From Arctopsyche grandis (Eukaryota > Arthropoda > Insecta > Trichoptera > Hydropsychidae), in the NCBI RefSeq assembly GCF_051622035.1, contig NC_135355.1:28071486-28135485 (forward strand): a stretch of DNA of 64,000 bases. Reading direction: 5' to 3'. The position numbers and the translations under genes are program-made. This document shows positions 24,461 through 40,417 of the stretch, piece by piece (positions within the stretch are counted from its first letter, which is position 1; each line of letters starts with the position of its first letter). The notes below the pieces were generated by a model. The model was not told the origin of the DNA, did not search any database, and saw only the letters and a program-made list of their open reading frames with translations.

Positions 24461-25324
24461 TATCACATATGTCGCTTGGGGGCAACCCAAAATATGGCAT
24501 CATGGGAAAATATAAAATTGGGTCCATCGGTTATGCTGCCTTTCAAAAGTTTAAATAAATAAATAACAAAAATACTTATAAAATGCAGATTATTCTGATC
24601 ACATCATAATATAATATAATTTCCCGTACATTACATACTGTATTTATATGGATATTTCATCCACTGCATTACTATTTACTTACATATAGGTATACATACA
24701 TATACATATATGTATACATAATATTGTCCTTCTTTTGTATTGATAAAATATATTCACAATCTTGCTTCGTATTCATGTTAAACGCTATGTTTGAGAATCG
24801 CCGAAATACATGTTACGGACAGAAGAATTTCACGTACCAGTTCGGGCGATATAATTATTTTATTTTCGTGTTGTTGAGATATTTTCAGAAAACACATACA
24901 TATTTACACATACAAAGAGCGACAAGTTAAACGCTAACAACAAACCCGAATATACTTCTCGTCTGAAAATTTAACAATGTAAAAATTTATTGCACCACAC
25001 ACAACAAAACGTGAAAGTTGTGCACCTACATAATTCCAAATTTTTGCGTATGTGGTGGAAAACTGAGTTTTTCCTTCACATGCTTCATTTTTTCTATTAT
25101 TTTTATCAAAGATTACTATAAAAGAAATTATAAACTATAATGATATCTCACATTTGCATTTAAACAATTAAAATTTATATCGGAAAAATAGTGTTTTTCA
25201 AAAGTTATTCGTGTGTATTATCAAAGGTGGAGATCATCCGGCTTCCATAGTATTAGCACTCATCAAGCGTTGATTTTAAAAGGGATTTTGAAATTGAATT
25301 ACATAGGTATCTTTTTCGGTCCAA

Positions 25325-25925
25325 TTGTTTTTAAAGTATTCATGTGCACCGTGTGAATCACGTAACCATTATAAAGATGGTGTTTGGCCGCGGGGGAGCT
25401 TCGGCGAGTTACGACCCCCAGAGTTTCCTACGGAAGTGCTACGAGAAATTAATATCCAGCCAGTATTAAATAACGAAATAAAGTCACAGTTAAATACTAC
25501 CATCCACTGCGCTTAATTCTACAGCGATTTTGCCGCATCCTCTTACCCAAGAGCAAAAAAAAAAAACAAAAACGAAACATAAACAACAAACATCCATTTT
25601 CAAGAGATGAAACAGTCCGTCCCGGCAATGTACCCTCGGATGACTGTATATACATATATTTACTCGGGTGATTTTTAGTTTAAATGTGGTTAATTTGTGT
25701 CGGTGGTATCTCGTTCTTGTGGTATACTCTCTAACCGAGGTGGAGTACCACGTAGCCATGCCCGTGGATCCCGTTATCTGAGGGAGCATAAAATTCAAAC
25801 GCGCGTCTACGCCAACCCCGCGGGAGAAATCACAGCCTCCTCACCTCTGCGTACTAAAGCCTACGCCAGTTATCCCGGATATAACCCTTCTACAACCGGC
25901 TGAATCCCAATCTTGAATATTAAAG
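25325..25925. other. GC-richer unidentified segments
   Basis: Two moderately GC-rich blocks (25325-25460 and 25690-25910) have unique, non-simple sequence, with an AT-rich middle. Short open frames (63 and 68 codons plus, 102 codons minus) are not recognised. An LTR fragment, an untranslated exon or a relic gene are all possible. Confidence 0.3.
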
Positions 25926-26227
25926 TGGCTCCAAAAGAAACCACAGATTCGAAATCTGGGTCTTGTAACTTTTGAATTCACCAAACTCTTATGCCGTAAT
26001 GTACTTGTTGCGGTTTATTTTATATTTTTTTGCTGTCATCTGTAATACCTACGCAGATTGTATTCTAAATTTCAGTTTAAATCTAAATCCAATGCGTTGA
26101 ATATAACAATGAACGAAATCGAGGAATAAATAACATGTACCCCCGACCCAAATATTTACAAAGAAATGCATCTCGAGTTCACCACAAAAAGCCCGAAACA
26201 AATGATGACCTCGAAAAAATAACACGT

Positions 26228-26395
26228 GATCACTAGACTACGGATAGAGAGCGTGCTTTTTCCAGGAATCGGGGTGGTTTGGCTCTATTTACAAAGCTAG
26301 AGTGCAAAAAAAAGGGTTCGGCGAACCTTTAACAAAGCATTTACAACAATTGAACAATAAACGGTGCGCTGTGGGTCCGGACTCTAGTGATAACA
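26228..26395. repeat. AAAGGTT palindromic MITE relative
   Basis: GGATAGAGAGCGTGCTTTTTCCAGG..GGTTCGGCGAACC..GGTCCGGACTCTAG. It is closely similar to the copy at 30297-30450. Confidence 0.65.
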
Positions 26396-26475
26396 TTCTC
26401 GACACAAAATCGAGCCATTCAACATGCTCGAATTGGGACCCCTAGTATAACCAGTCTGAGCTCAACTCTCTCTAA

Positions 26476-27093
26476 GAGCCGGGCCACACCAGGTGGGTGA
26501 CTTTGTTACGCGACCAGATCAAATGTATGAAGTTGTGTGGAGCATACCCCAACGGCCAACTCGCTGGTTTTATAAGCCATCGAGATTGGCTATCGGCGTT
26601 CGGTCTGGTCACAGTGATTTTGTGACTTAAGTGACCGGCAGAATCCCTCAAAATGTATACCGTTGTATTGAGATTATTAGACTACATAATGAAAAAACTT
26701 TGAACACGCGTGACTTTGTCGCACATTGCACACTCTTAATAGTTATTAGTGAGCGAATTCTTAGGGCGAAAACAAATATTGATGAACGACACATAGCTCC
26801 TCGCCGTGGGTGGTCTCTTACATTTCTTCAAATATGGGATACACCGTTACCAATCACTGTCAAGCAAGAACAAATACAAGCATACAATTTGACCGAAAAA
26901 GGTCCAGAGGGTCATTTTGGGACGACGCGTGCTGCCCGTCCCATGGATCTATACATGGTACACTTCATTTTTTTCGCGTGTTTAAAAGTATATAAAAAAA
27001 AAAACGTGCCAAATTCACCGCTGTGTAATTTCGCCCTTAGAGTGACCACGAGCAACTACGCCTGAGCGCCAAATTCACTCGCAGGCCCGGCTC
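26476..27093. mobile_element. 618-bp TIR element GAGCCGGGCC inserted in another repeat
   Basis: The termini are GAGCCGGGCC and GGCCCGGCTC. TAA is on the left and TAT on the right, which could be a diverged 3-bp TWA duplication of PIF/Harbinger type. Flanking repeat sequence is found uninterrupted at about 56815-56975, supporting the boundaries. An open frame at 26631-27065 (144 codons) matches nothing I recognise. Confidence 0.68.
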
Positions 27094-29099
27094 TATAACA
27101 GTTTATTTCGAATACCTCAAATTATTTCAAATATGAAATAGAATTAATATCGTATCCATCACGAACGGATTAACAAACAAATAAGCGGCCTTACATTTTA
27201 TATATGTACATATGTAGATACATACTAGTACATATAATATTGTTGCGTAGGGGTGGGTGGAGGATCCAAGTAAAAGGCCAACAGTCGTATCACAGCATTT
27301 ATTGATGATTCAGGAGATACACGCATTGCCAGTGCTCCGTCCAGAATGACCTGATATCGCCTACGTACCGCCTTATAAGGGGTAGATCTCTCAGGACGTC
27401 TAATCTGTTTACCTACTGTATAGTCACGTATTCGGATATGTATTCCCACGGTATGAGAAGTGCAATCATTGTTTAGCTTTCATGCACTTAGCTTGTCGCT
27501 AATCCTTAAAACCACTTACACCGGTCTCACGGTCTCTCAGGACGCTACCTGGCCTAATCCGATCGCCATTACTCGGCGGCTCTGTTTAGTATACGTTACA
27601 ATATGTACATGATACGCCTCAAATAAAAACATCACAAAATCAGTAGAACTGAACCCTTATTTTCGCATTTAAAGTTACATTCCTCACAAGTAACTATTTA
27701 GAAATTCTGTAGGAACTAACTATAGTACCTACATATATACTAAGCATTTGAATAACAAAATTAGTACATATATGCAAATTTTACGTTTCAACCCATATGA
27801 ATCTTTATCGATGACGTTATTTTCCCAAAATATTTATAAATTGACTTTCCAAAAGCAGATCGTACAATCGTACACTATGTATGTTCCATTCGTCAATTTG
27901 AATCCGGTCGTTGCTGGGTTTCCAGAATACATGGTAGGTTCGGGGGTTTCCCATAACGCGCAACCTCATCTCGAGAGGAATATATGTATGTATGCATATA
28001 TACATATATATATATACGCGCGCGAAGCCATTCGAAGATAACGTCTACTGTTTGACTGACAGTGGCACAGCCATCTTGAGGTGAGCGGGCCGATCCTTGC
28101 ATACGAATTGCCTGCTTTTGCAAGGGGATGCCCCCGCACAAGCGATACCAACTGTCAGCCGGCCGGATATTTATGGCCGAAAAACGAATTTGCAAGCGAA
28201 TGGGCCGCACCCAAATGAGCAAAATATTTTATGCGAGCGCACACGTTATTTTTGTTCATCATCTTTGATATTGTTCGGGTTGAGAGGAGGAGAAAGAGGA
28301 GGCGGGAAGGAGCTTGAAAAGGGGGAGGCGGAATCGTCTCACGTTTCCCTCCCCCGCGTACGGAAAATCGTTCGGGAAAATGCTCGCGATATTTTCCCGC
28401 CTTGTGCATAAATATCGGCGTGTTGATCCCCGATAAAGATTTTCGGGGGTATCAGACACTCTTTGTCGTGTCCTTTTTGGTAATTATGAAATATTTGTTC
28501 AAACGAAATAGGGTAGTGTCCTTCGTCAGGGCGAACGCACGATAGTCATCCCCGATAGAGCGCAGTGACGCTCCCGCTTTAGTTGACTGTTCATTATTTT
28601 ATCAGCTCCAAACAATGTTTGATCTTAACGGCCACAAATCATTTCAATTTTTCCCCCTCAACGTGCCACCCGCCACCCACTTTGAATAGGGCTGTCGCGT
28701 AAACACACCTAAACAATTTCAGTAAAATGATGAATAACTGCTTTTAATCTAACTTTGTCGGGTTGTTTTCTTACTATCCTTGCAGATATTTCAATTCCAT
28801 GGGATTTGCTAACTTCAGCAGTCAACTCTGAAGACACCATTTGGGGTCTATTTGAGATATACATATGTACATAAGTACATTGTTATTTGGCTATAGATGC
28901 GAGACATTCCCTACTTTGTATTTTATTATTTGATATTTTTACTTTATTTGCTATTATTATATGACTATTGTGTTTTTATGATTATGTATAAATGTATTAC
29001 TTTATCTATGTACACATAGTAACAATAGATGAAGTTTTGTGATCATACGAAAATTCGAACTCGAGATTTTAACTGATTCGAACTCGTTACTAATCACGT
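27094..29099. other. no gene recognised; GC-rich tract 28040-28700
   Basis: Overlapping short frames on both strands in 27900-28460 reflect high GC and few stops. Words such as GGATATTTATGGCCG and GCATAAATATCGGCG resemble Hox/Caudal-type sites. An enhancer is possible, not shown. Confidence 0.35.
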
Positions 29100-29460
29100 T
29101 TTCATGATCTAGAAAAAAATTGTGTGTCTGTCTGTGTATTTTGGGGATTTTTTAAACAGCGTTAGTCCTATTGAACTGAAACTTTTTTTTCAAATTTTTA
29201 AGTTGACCGGAAATGGTACCTCTCCTTATAGGTGTACTCTTTTTTTTAAGTTTTTGAATACAATTATCTCCCAAACCGCTAACTGAATGCGACTGAAATT
29301 TTTTTACATGTAATAGAAATAATAATCTTTATAACTTTATATTTTTTAAATATTTTTATTTGAACCGGAAGTAGTACTTTAGAGAATCGAGGTTTTTTTC
29401 TCAGAAACCTTTTGGTTTATTGAACTGAAATTTCATATCAAATGAAATAAATAAATAAAA
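29100..29460 (+). repeat. interspersed repeat, partner of 19775-20030
   Basis: TCTAGAAAAAAATTGTGTGTCTGTC, ATTTTGGGGATTTTTTAAACA and GACCGGAAATGGTACCTC are shared with the inverted copy. The segment runs on into CCGGAAGTAGTACTTT words that recur near 29890 and 30030. Confidence 0.6.
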
Positions 29461-29487
29461 ATAAAATATTATATCTACAAGTTAATG

Positions 29488-29815
29488 AAATCATGGCACT
29501 AGAGAAATTATTTTTTAATATGCTATGGATATCCACCATTGGGATGCATCTATCGTTTTATTTTTTTGATTAGTTAATTTTTATAGGAGCTAGGAGCCTC
29601 CAAACATCTATAAAATCGCCTCTTTTTTTTACACCCACGAAAAGAGTACAGCGTGCTTATTTAACGGTCGATTTAAAAAAAAATACGCGCATAGTTACAC
29701 AGAAAATATCTTTCTCATACCGATGATGAAATTGGTCCAGATTTGGAGGGGAAAATAGGAGAATACGAAACCTCGATTTTGTCGATTTAAAATACGTTTT
29801 ACTCTTAATGTATCA
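29488..29815. repeat. second copy of the 5.4-kb interspersed repeat
   Basis: About 300 bp are nearly identical to 5430-5735, lacking the outer GAGGGCTGG end. Confidence 0.75.
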
Positions 29816-30296
29816 AGCTGAAAATGTATATTTGTATTATTTATGTACTAACTTAGAGTTGATTAGGTTTTGGTCAGAATTCGTAAACCGGAAGTAGTAT
29901 TTTTTTTAAAACAATATTTCATTATTTTATTTTGACCTTTTAAATTATTTTAATCTTCTTAATATTTATTATATATAACACATAGTGATTTTAAGTAATA
30001 AAAAAAATTGAACAAAAGCCGATGACCGGAAGTAGAACTTTTGTCTTGTGCAAGTTTCCATACATTTGCGCTCAATTTGTATCAAAAATTCTGTTATAGC
30101 TGTTAATTGGATTATTAGTCACATTGCGGTGGTCACAAAGACAATTTTTGCCATAAAAATCGCAAATACGCAATATTTGGCACTCAAGTTCTCGTTAGTA
30201 TGATAGTTATCGTTAGTATGGACTTTTCGGCTGCCAAATGTTCCGTTTTAAAGATTTTAGTGAATTTGTGACCAGTAATCACCGAACCGTTATAGC

Positions 30297-30450
30297 TTAA
30301 GGGCGGATAGGGAGCGTGCTTTTTCCAGGAATCAGGGCGTTTTGGGTCTTTTTACAAAGCTAGAGTGCAAAAAAAAGGTTATGCGAACCTTTAACAAAGC
30401 ACCACGAACAATTAACAATGAACGGCACGCTTCCGGTCCGCTCACTAGTT
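30297..30450. repeat. AAAGGTT palindromic MITE relative
   Basis: GGATAGGGAGCGTGCTTTTTCCAGG matches 26.2 kb; the centre is GGTTATGCGAACC and the right end is CGGTCCGCTCACTAG. Confidence 0.65.
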
Positions 30451-30643
30451 ATAGCTATTAGTATTTCATAATGCTGCCGGTATGTGTGAATTAGTCTGTA
30501 CGGTTCAATATAAAATTTTGTTTTGTGACTTTCTTATATTCCTCAAATACATAGATTAAGTCATGGGGTGGTCACATCCGAATTTTTTTTGTCTGTGTAT
30601 ATATGTATATATTTTTATTTTTCTCATCTCTCTGTATTTTTTC

Positions 30644-30687
30644 GACCATTATGGCACATTAGGGACTCGTGTAATACCACAATGGTC
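30644..30687 (+). ncRNA. SINE-like tail hairpin, GACCATTATGG stem, plus orientation
   Basis: The stem GACCATTATGG (30644-30654) pairs with CCACAATGGTC (30677-30687), with one G-T type position. The loop contains CATTAGGGACTCGTGTAAT and is followed by AAACTTAAATAAATAAAT. Confidence 0.7.
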
Positions 30688-31995
30688 CAAACTTAAATAA
30701 ATAAATATGTTCAAAACCTCGATCTTCTTCTCTTACAGATTGGGACTTAACAATATTTGATCTGGTTGTTATTATTTGTTTTATCGTTTTTTGAGCTGCT
30801 TAATTCAATTGCTGTACAATTTTAACCGAACTCGTCTCTTGATAGTTGAATGAAACAATTTTCACCTTCTTCGATTCACATAACTCGAAATTCGACCAAT
30901 TTTTAATTTTTGGGTGTGACCAGTTTTAGGGTGACGGGTGATCACGTGTGACCGATCTAGAGCGACCGGTTGTCCTGTGACTGGTTCACATTTGACTAGT
31001 AATCACCGAACCAAAAATATCCCTATTTAATTTAAAAATACTATGAGCTTAATGCACGACTATTTAATGTGACGACCGTAAAGAAGTAAAGTAATGGCCA
31101 CTAACATTTTCAAATCAGTCTCGGCTCATAGGATGGCGACCCAAACTCGACTATGTTGTAGAGCCGCTACAATACAATGAAATAGAATGTTTACCGTTAT
31201 ACATCCTAAGAATGACATACTTAACTACCTGCAACCTTTTTTTAGTGCATAAAATATCGACAAAAGAGGGATGCTTCAGACTTTTGGCATTTGCTCATCT
31301 ATCAAAACATCTCACTATACATACATATGCACGATTGTTCATAAGATACATCCCCAATATCCATTCAAGGTCCACTTTTTCTTTCGTAAACTGATCATTT
31401 AAATAGTAAGTATCAATACTATAATGAAAAAAAATATTTACATAATTCAAACAGCTAACAAATAACAAAAACTAATAACAATTTAATCTATTTATTTCTT
31501 AAATCTGCATATATTTCGATTGATAATTTTAATTTATTGAAATTGAGCTAAAAGTGTGATTTTTTTAAACATAAGTATGTGACAACCCTGAAGTGAGCTT
31601 TACATGTGACGGGGTGAGGCATTCAAAGCCACAGCGAGTCCCACCCAGAGAGGCCACTGCTGCTTGAAGGGCACTAAATTTTGTCACGTCTGAGACACTA
31701 TCGCGTTATATCGAACATTTAGCTAATTTATGACTTATAATTAAAGGGTAAACCGTGGGTGGATCGCTTCACTGCACCGCTCTTTCTGTGAACAGCATAC
31801 AATCATCATCCACGCATTGCTCTTATAGCGAATTATAATTGACATGAAACGTCAATGATTCAATACATGAAAATTTGAAAACGATTCAATGGAATATATA
31901 ATATGTACATATGGGAATAAAGGTATCGCATAGGGGTTAATGAAACAAATATGCTTGAATGATAAAATATATGCAGACATCATAAAAAAAAATTA

Positions 31996-33458
<1,463 letters not shown>

Positions 33459-33890
33459 AACCTCCAAGTGGCGAACTGTCACTGTGCGCTGTCAAGTGTC
33501 AACGCGCTCTCAAGCAACCACTATACGGCCATTTTGTAACACCAACTGAAAAAAAAAACATTATTTCGAATTATCGGGGTAAAAAGTTAAATAGAAGAAC
33601 AGCAAATCGTATGACTAAAATCGATATTTTTAAAGCAACACTAAATATATCGATGAAATAAAGTTTAAGGATTATTTACTATTATATGGTTTTAATTTAG
33701 CAGCTTTGTATTACTCACAATCATTCAATATTTTGACACTTTGTTGAGTTATCGTCCTTTATTTAAAAATTCATACTTTATAACACGCAGAAAATAGCAG
33801 TGAAATAACAAAGTCATGATGGCAATGACACCAGATGAAGTATAAAAATGCAGAATTATAAAGACACAAAGATATTTGACGTCTAATAAC

Positions 33891-34281
33891 CAGTGGTGGC
33901 TCGTGATAATTCATAGAGGGGGGGCTGCAGAGATTAATTGGGATGTAATAGCTTATTGACCATACCGGTGATCAAATGCAGATAAAAATAACATGCATAT
34001 AGCATGCTATACTGGGAGGTCTGCAGCCGTGCAGCCCATTTGGACGGCAAAAATAGTATGGGGGATGAACGAATGAGACGACTGGCATGTTGATGCACGT
34101 ACTTTATTTATGACAGCTGAAGGCAGAGTGAGGTAGCTACTGAACACAATCGAGTTGGTCCCCACTCGCAGGAAGGTGACCAAACTCGACCATGTCGTAT
34201 AGCGAGCCGTCACAATAGCATACATTTGTACCGTTCTGGGAGGGCTGTAGCTCAACAGCCCATATAGATGAGCCGCCACTG
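33891..34281. mobile_element. hAT-type MITE with perfect TSD CTAATAAC
   Basis: The ends are CAGTGGTGGCTCGTGA and, reversed, CAGTGGCGGCTCATCTA. CTAATAAC is present at 33883-33890 and 34282-34289. It is 391 bp without coding capacity, 0.4 kb upstream of METTL1. Confidence 0.9.
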
Positions 34282-34289
34282 CTAATAAC

Positions 34290-37200
34290 TCTAATGACGT
34301 CTAATAAATATACTTTACGATTGTGCGCTCTTCAATATTTGATTAATAATACAATTATTACATGTGCTAATTATTAGAAACTTGGCACACTTTATACATC
34401 TAAGACGCCAACCTAAAACCATGTTTTAATAAAGGATTCCAAAAACCCTATTTTACCCAGCTAAATTTTCGACCAATTTATTTAAAAAGGGTTAAACATT
34501 TAAAACTTCTGTGCGTTATTTAAATGTATTTTTATGTTTAATCGAAATTTGGCAATCCTATGAGACTTAAATTACGATTATATATCAGAAGATTATCCAC
34601 CATTAAAATTAAATTTATTTTTTATCATCTTGTGAATCTTTTTAATTTTTTATTTGAAAATTTAAATAAATATAGTTTTTCTTGCTAAATTATATCTCAT
34701 AACAAATGTAATATTCTAAATTTTTCATAAATAACAATGAGTCAAAATAAGGTTTTTCATTTATATATTTTTTATGCTGTTAATAAGGGAGCAATGTGAT
34801 CTTTATCCGCTAAATGACAGTTAGTGTATTGTCTACGGCCGATGGCTGTCAGGTTATATTCAGAGAGAAGGCTTTCAGTCGTTAGACTGCTTCCCAAGCT
34901 TCAGCCGCTTCAGGTACTGTCTATTTAATTTTCTATGTTTTATTTTTAAGCTCGTCACTCTTTCGTCAACGATTCTTTCAAAAAAGGGACACTGAAATGA
35001 ACTATTTTTTCAGATGGTTTTTTACAATGACAGAAAGCTTTGTGTGTACAAAAGCTCACTGTTCAATAGTTGTATGTAAAATTCACAATTTGTCCAATAA
35101 TTTCAATAAAAGTAACTAATTTAATAATTATAATGATACTGTCTTTGTGTTTAATTGAATTAAAAATAGCATTTCCACATGTAAAAAACAACAGATATTT
35201 GACACTGTTCCAAAGAATGCACTTTCAGTTTTATAGGCGAAAAGTTTGTTTCTCCATATAAAATTAGTTAAATTAATTGTTCTTGTATTTGTTTATTATA
35301 TGTTTTGTTATATTTTTGATATGATTGTGTTATATTTGACAAGTAGCATTGTAATTTTTAGAGGTTGTTAAGATTCATTTTGCTTAAATTAGCTGTGGTA
35401 GCGGTGAAGTGCTATTGACATAGCGACTGAAAAGGCTTAAAGTAAACTAGCTCTTTGTATATAGTGGATTGTACTCCGCACTCTTCTTTATTTTGAGGTT
35501 GTTGTATTTCCTTCGTTCACAACATTTATGAATGGAACGAGAAATAAATTTACATTTTTAGAATACACGTCTTTTGTATCTCACTAAACAATTAAAACGT
35601 TCAAAAAGTATAGCCGAGTTTCAAACGCAAAAAAAATGTATTGATACGCACATATTTTGCATATATTTAAAAAATTAGAATTCATATTGATTTATTTTAC
35701 ATACATACTTAAAAATGCACATTTTTCAAATTTATTTGATTTACTATCATTGGTATTCATTTAATTTTTTAATACAAAAATTTAAGTTCTGAAAATGTGT
35801 AATTTCCATACATTAATCTTTGAAAAAGAGCTTATTTAATTTTTAAAATAAATATTCAAATTGCTGAGACACGTCTATGTACATATAGATATACACACAT
35901 ATGTAAAATGAATATTCAAAATAATATTATTCCCTATATTTAGCGGACACAAATCATATACACATCTTTCATCTACATTATGATGTTTCCATTATACGTG
36001 TGCTGGCATTTAACTACTTTGACTGTGTCTTTTTGATATATTTTGGCATCTGCTATCTATTTATTTTATTAATCAATTACTGTTATTCATCTGTAACCAT
36101 TCACAATAAATTAAATTGGCATTTGGAATGCTTCAAGTCACTTTTAAACATTATATCTGATGTCAATTGGATCAATTGAGCGAATGCCAATAGAAGATAT
36201 TGTCGATTAATATGTCACTGTGCAATCAATCTTAATACAGAAAGCAATCTGTTCAACAATCTTTCAACATTTTGTTGGAGATTACTTTAAAAAACATGTT
36301 TTTTAATATATGTATGTATGTACATACAAAATATTAAATTTACAGGTGTTACAGGTAGAATTTTCTATTTCAATACTATTATAGATATAACAGGACAAAG
36401 ACAGTTCTTCAATTATTATCTGACTCATTTGAGTAGTATTTTGAACAACACATTTTCATTGATTTTTTCTGGAATATTTAAAAACAAATTTAGAAAATTA
36501 TATACATAATATGTATTATTATTGCTATTTTTGCATAATATAATGAGAGACGTATACATATGACTAATTCAAGAGATCAAAAAATTATTGTTGAAATCAT
36601 TTGTATTATTTTTTATAAAATTAGCACATACACACATACCTTTCGGATTGTATGTATATGCTACAGTCAAAGTTTATATTCCCAGTTATATATTTTGACT
36701 AGTTAAAATAAGTTTCATCTATCCCACGTGGTTATTTCATATGAATATGTATTCCATTCTTCGCCGTATACCGTTTCTTTCATACATTTTTTGAATACGA
36801 TTCACAGAACCCATATATCCAGGCTTTCAATACAACTTGATTTTAATGTAATTTATTGACAGTATTGCTGTTCTGGAAAACGTTACATGACTTTATTAAT
36901 TTGAGTCGAAAAATCTCATTTTTCTTTTTAACACATTCTAAGGGTTATCTTAATATGAAACTCTTTTCCATAATTCATAATAGTAATATTAACGCATTGT
37001 TGAATCCTAATGCAATCTGTTTGAAAATTTTAACTGCCAAAGCTAATATATAATTAATTACTGGCACTAGAAACGGACATATACATATCTCGCCTATTTC
37101 ACCCCCTCTTATTTATTCCCAATTATAAACAACACTCGATCATTGACCTTGCAACCTTGAATATTATAAAAAAACATTTAGAACTCGCAACATACTCCTC

Positions 37201-37620
37201 CCTAAAAGTTTGTGTATAACTTATACTCATCATAATATACTTGCAAAGGTATAAATTAGACTGTATGAATTTTTTAATGATAATTTTGTATTCGAATATA
37301 AATTTTCCTGGTAATACACTTCGATTGTAACATATGTATAATGTATGTATACCTACTCGTACATGTGTACATACATACATATAATATACAGTAATATAAC
37401 AAAAAATTCACTCAATGCTCAATAACTGATAAAAAGCTTGTAAAAAAATCAACCACAGAGCGATTAAAAAAATGTAATTAAATAATATATTGAATTATCT
37501 CCATCTCGATTAACTTGGTTGTAGGTAGAAAAATAAGCGATTTTTTTTATTGATCAGCTAAAATATTCTCACCAATTGGAATCGTGCATTTGAAAGCTCC
37601 GGCCACCAATAGGATTCAAG
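34290..37620. other. AT-rich stretch, nothing recognised
   Basis: Open frames are short and of low complexity. The 34800-34930 segment is more complex and ends in CGCTTCAG|GTACTG, a possible donor without a visible coding exon. Confidence 0.45.
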
Positions 37621-37628
37621 CTCTAGAT

Positions 37629-38840
<1,212 letters not shown>

Positions 38841-39011
38841 CCCTATAGTTTGTCTAATATTATACCAAGTCAAGTTTTGTGAGAGAGAATCCATCTCAGG
38901 ATCTTAAAAACGATCGAAATTTCATTATTCGAATGAACCAATATTATAATGGTACATTCGAAATCCAATCGATATCGCATATTACATACGTACGTATGAA
39001 CATATGTATGA

Positions 39012-39046
39012 AACTATTTTATTTTATTTTATTTTATTTTATTAAT
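39012..39046 (+). repeat. (ATTTT)n microsatellite
   Basis: Seven near-perfect ATTTT units, probably a remnant retroposon tail. Confidence 0.85.
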
Positions 39047-39557
39047 TGAAAAATCAACAATGAACCCATCTACAGGTGAATATTTATTGTACGTTTCAGA
39101 AGGTTTCTTTCAAGTCGTTACCGAAACGACAAGCGGAAGACCTTAACCCACAAAGGGTTTGAAGGCACTCACGGGTCAAGGCATTCGACGTGTTTTGTGG
39201 ACTAACACGATTTGGTCGATACATTCACGTGCCCGGGCACTAAACGGGTTAAGCCGACTAAGCTTGTGGCATTAACTCGTCGACGTTTTTCTCCAGCCGG
39301 CTTTCAGAAACTTATCTGCATATGTATATATTGAAATTATTCAGTTTTTGTACGGTTTCTTTGCCAATTATTGCAAAAGTATGACCTTTTGCAACGAAGT
39401 ATTTTTAAACGACTCATTTTTAACTCCTTTCGGAAACGACTTTTTAAAGTAAAACTTCTTTACGGACGGTATAGTGAATTGCTTCGATGTAACTGATGCA
39501 GCTTCCCCGTCGAGAATTACCTCACAAATAATATTTTTCTTATTTAATTGTGCATAG

Positions 39558-40409
39558 TAGGGATTGCATTATCGGTTTACCGATTCACCGGTAAATCGCC
39601 AAAATTTCGCCATTGGTAAATTTTATTGGTAAATTGGTAAACCAGTAAATTTTCCAATTTTAAATTGAAAAATTATTTGATTGCAAATTTAGTACATATA
39701 GGCATATTATTGCATTAAAAATTGATGCAAATAGCGTATTGTGGATTAGGTAGTCTGGAATTTGCTTATTTTTAGTATTAAATGTTCAAAATGACGAGAT
39801 GAATAGGAGATATACGAGAAAGTAAACTCAGCGTTAAAATTGTGCGGTCAGGTTTTCGCCATAAAATAACAATAGACCTCTCCATTGTCCTAGAAAGCAA
39901 GAGTGCAAAAAAATGGTTGAAAATAGAAATTTACTGTAGTGAACCATTTTTTAGCTATCGGGCAACCTGACCGCCGTCCCTTACTAATCATATTTATCTT
40001 ATGTTATTAGGTTTTGAAGTTTTGTACAGAGGTAGCACAGTAATGGTAATTGATTGTAATAAGTTGCAGTGGGCTAGCGAGTCTCCTTTCAGTTTGACAG
40101 TTCTCCTTGTGTACTGATGCATTCGTTGAAGTGGCTACACTGATGCATGCTTAAGAATGGCAACACAGACCAACCCAGTCGTAATGAATGCGATCAGACG
40201 GTTGCTTCAATTATGATTATTAATCATTACGAATGTATTTATGTGACATTATTCACCCGAGATTTATTTTTAATTATGAACGGTTCAATCCAGGTTAACG
40301 TTTTTAGGAAAAGTAACCAAGTTGATTTCTTTACCAGTAAAAACCAGCATTGGGAAAATAATTGACCGTTTACCGGTAAATTAAATTTGACAGTAAATTG
40401 CAATCCTTA
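39558..40409. mobile_element. TIR element of TAGGGATTGCA type with imperfect 8-bp TSD
   Basis: The ends are TAGGGATTGCATTATCGG and, reversed, TAAGGATTGCAATTTACTG, with ACCGGTAAA motifs subterminally on both sides. GTGCATAG (39550-39557) and GTGTGTAG (40410-40417) match at 6 of 8 positions. A smaller palindromic insert lies within, near 39868-39992. A terminal fragment of the same family is at 19690-19735. Confidence 0.72.
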
Positions 40410-40417
40410 GTGTGTAG

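Noticed and set aside
25690..25925. 28S rRNA fragment
   Set aside because: The block is GC-richer but no conserved rRNA segment could be recognised.
26631..27065. 144-codon ORF as a host gene
   Set aside because: It lies within a TIR-bounded insertion and has no recognised domain; kept only as part of the element.
27817..28459. Overlapping ORFs on both strands in the GC-rich tract
   Set aside because: High GC leaves few stops; none resembles a known protein or has splice-site support.
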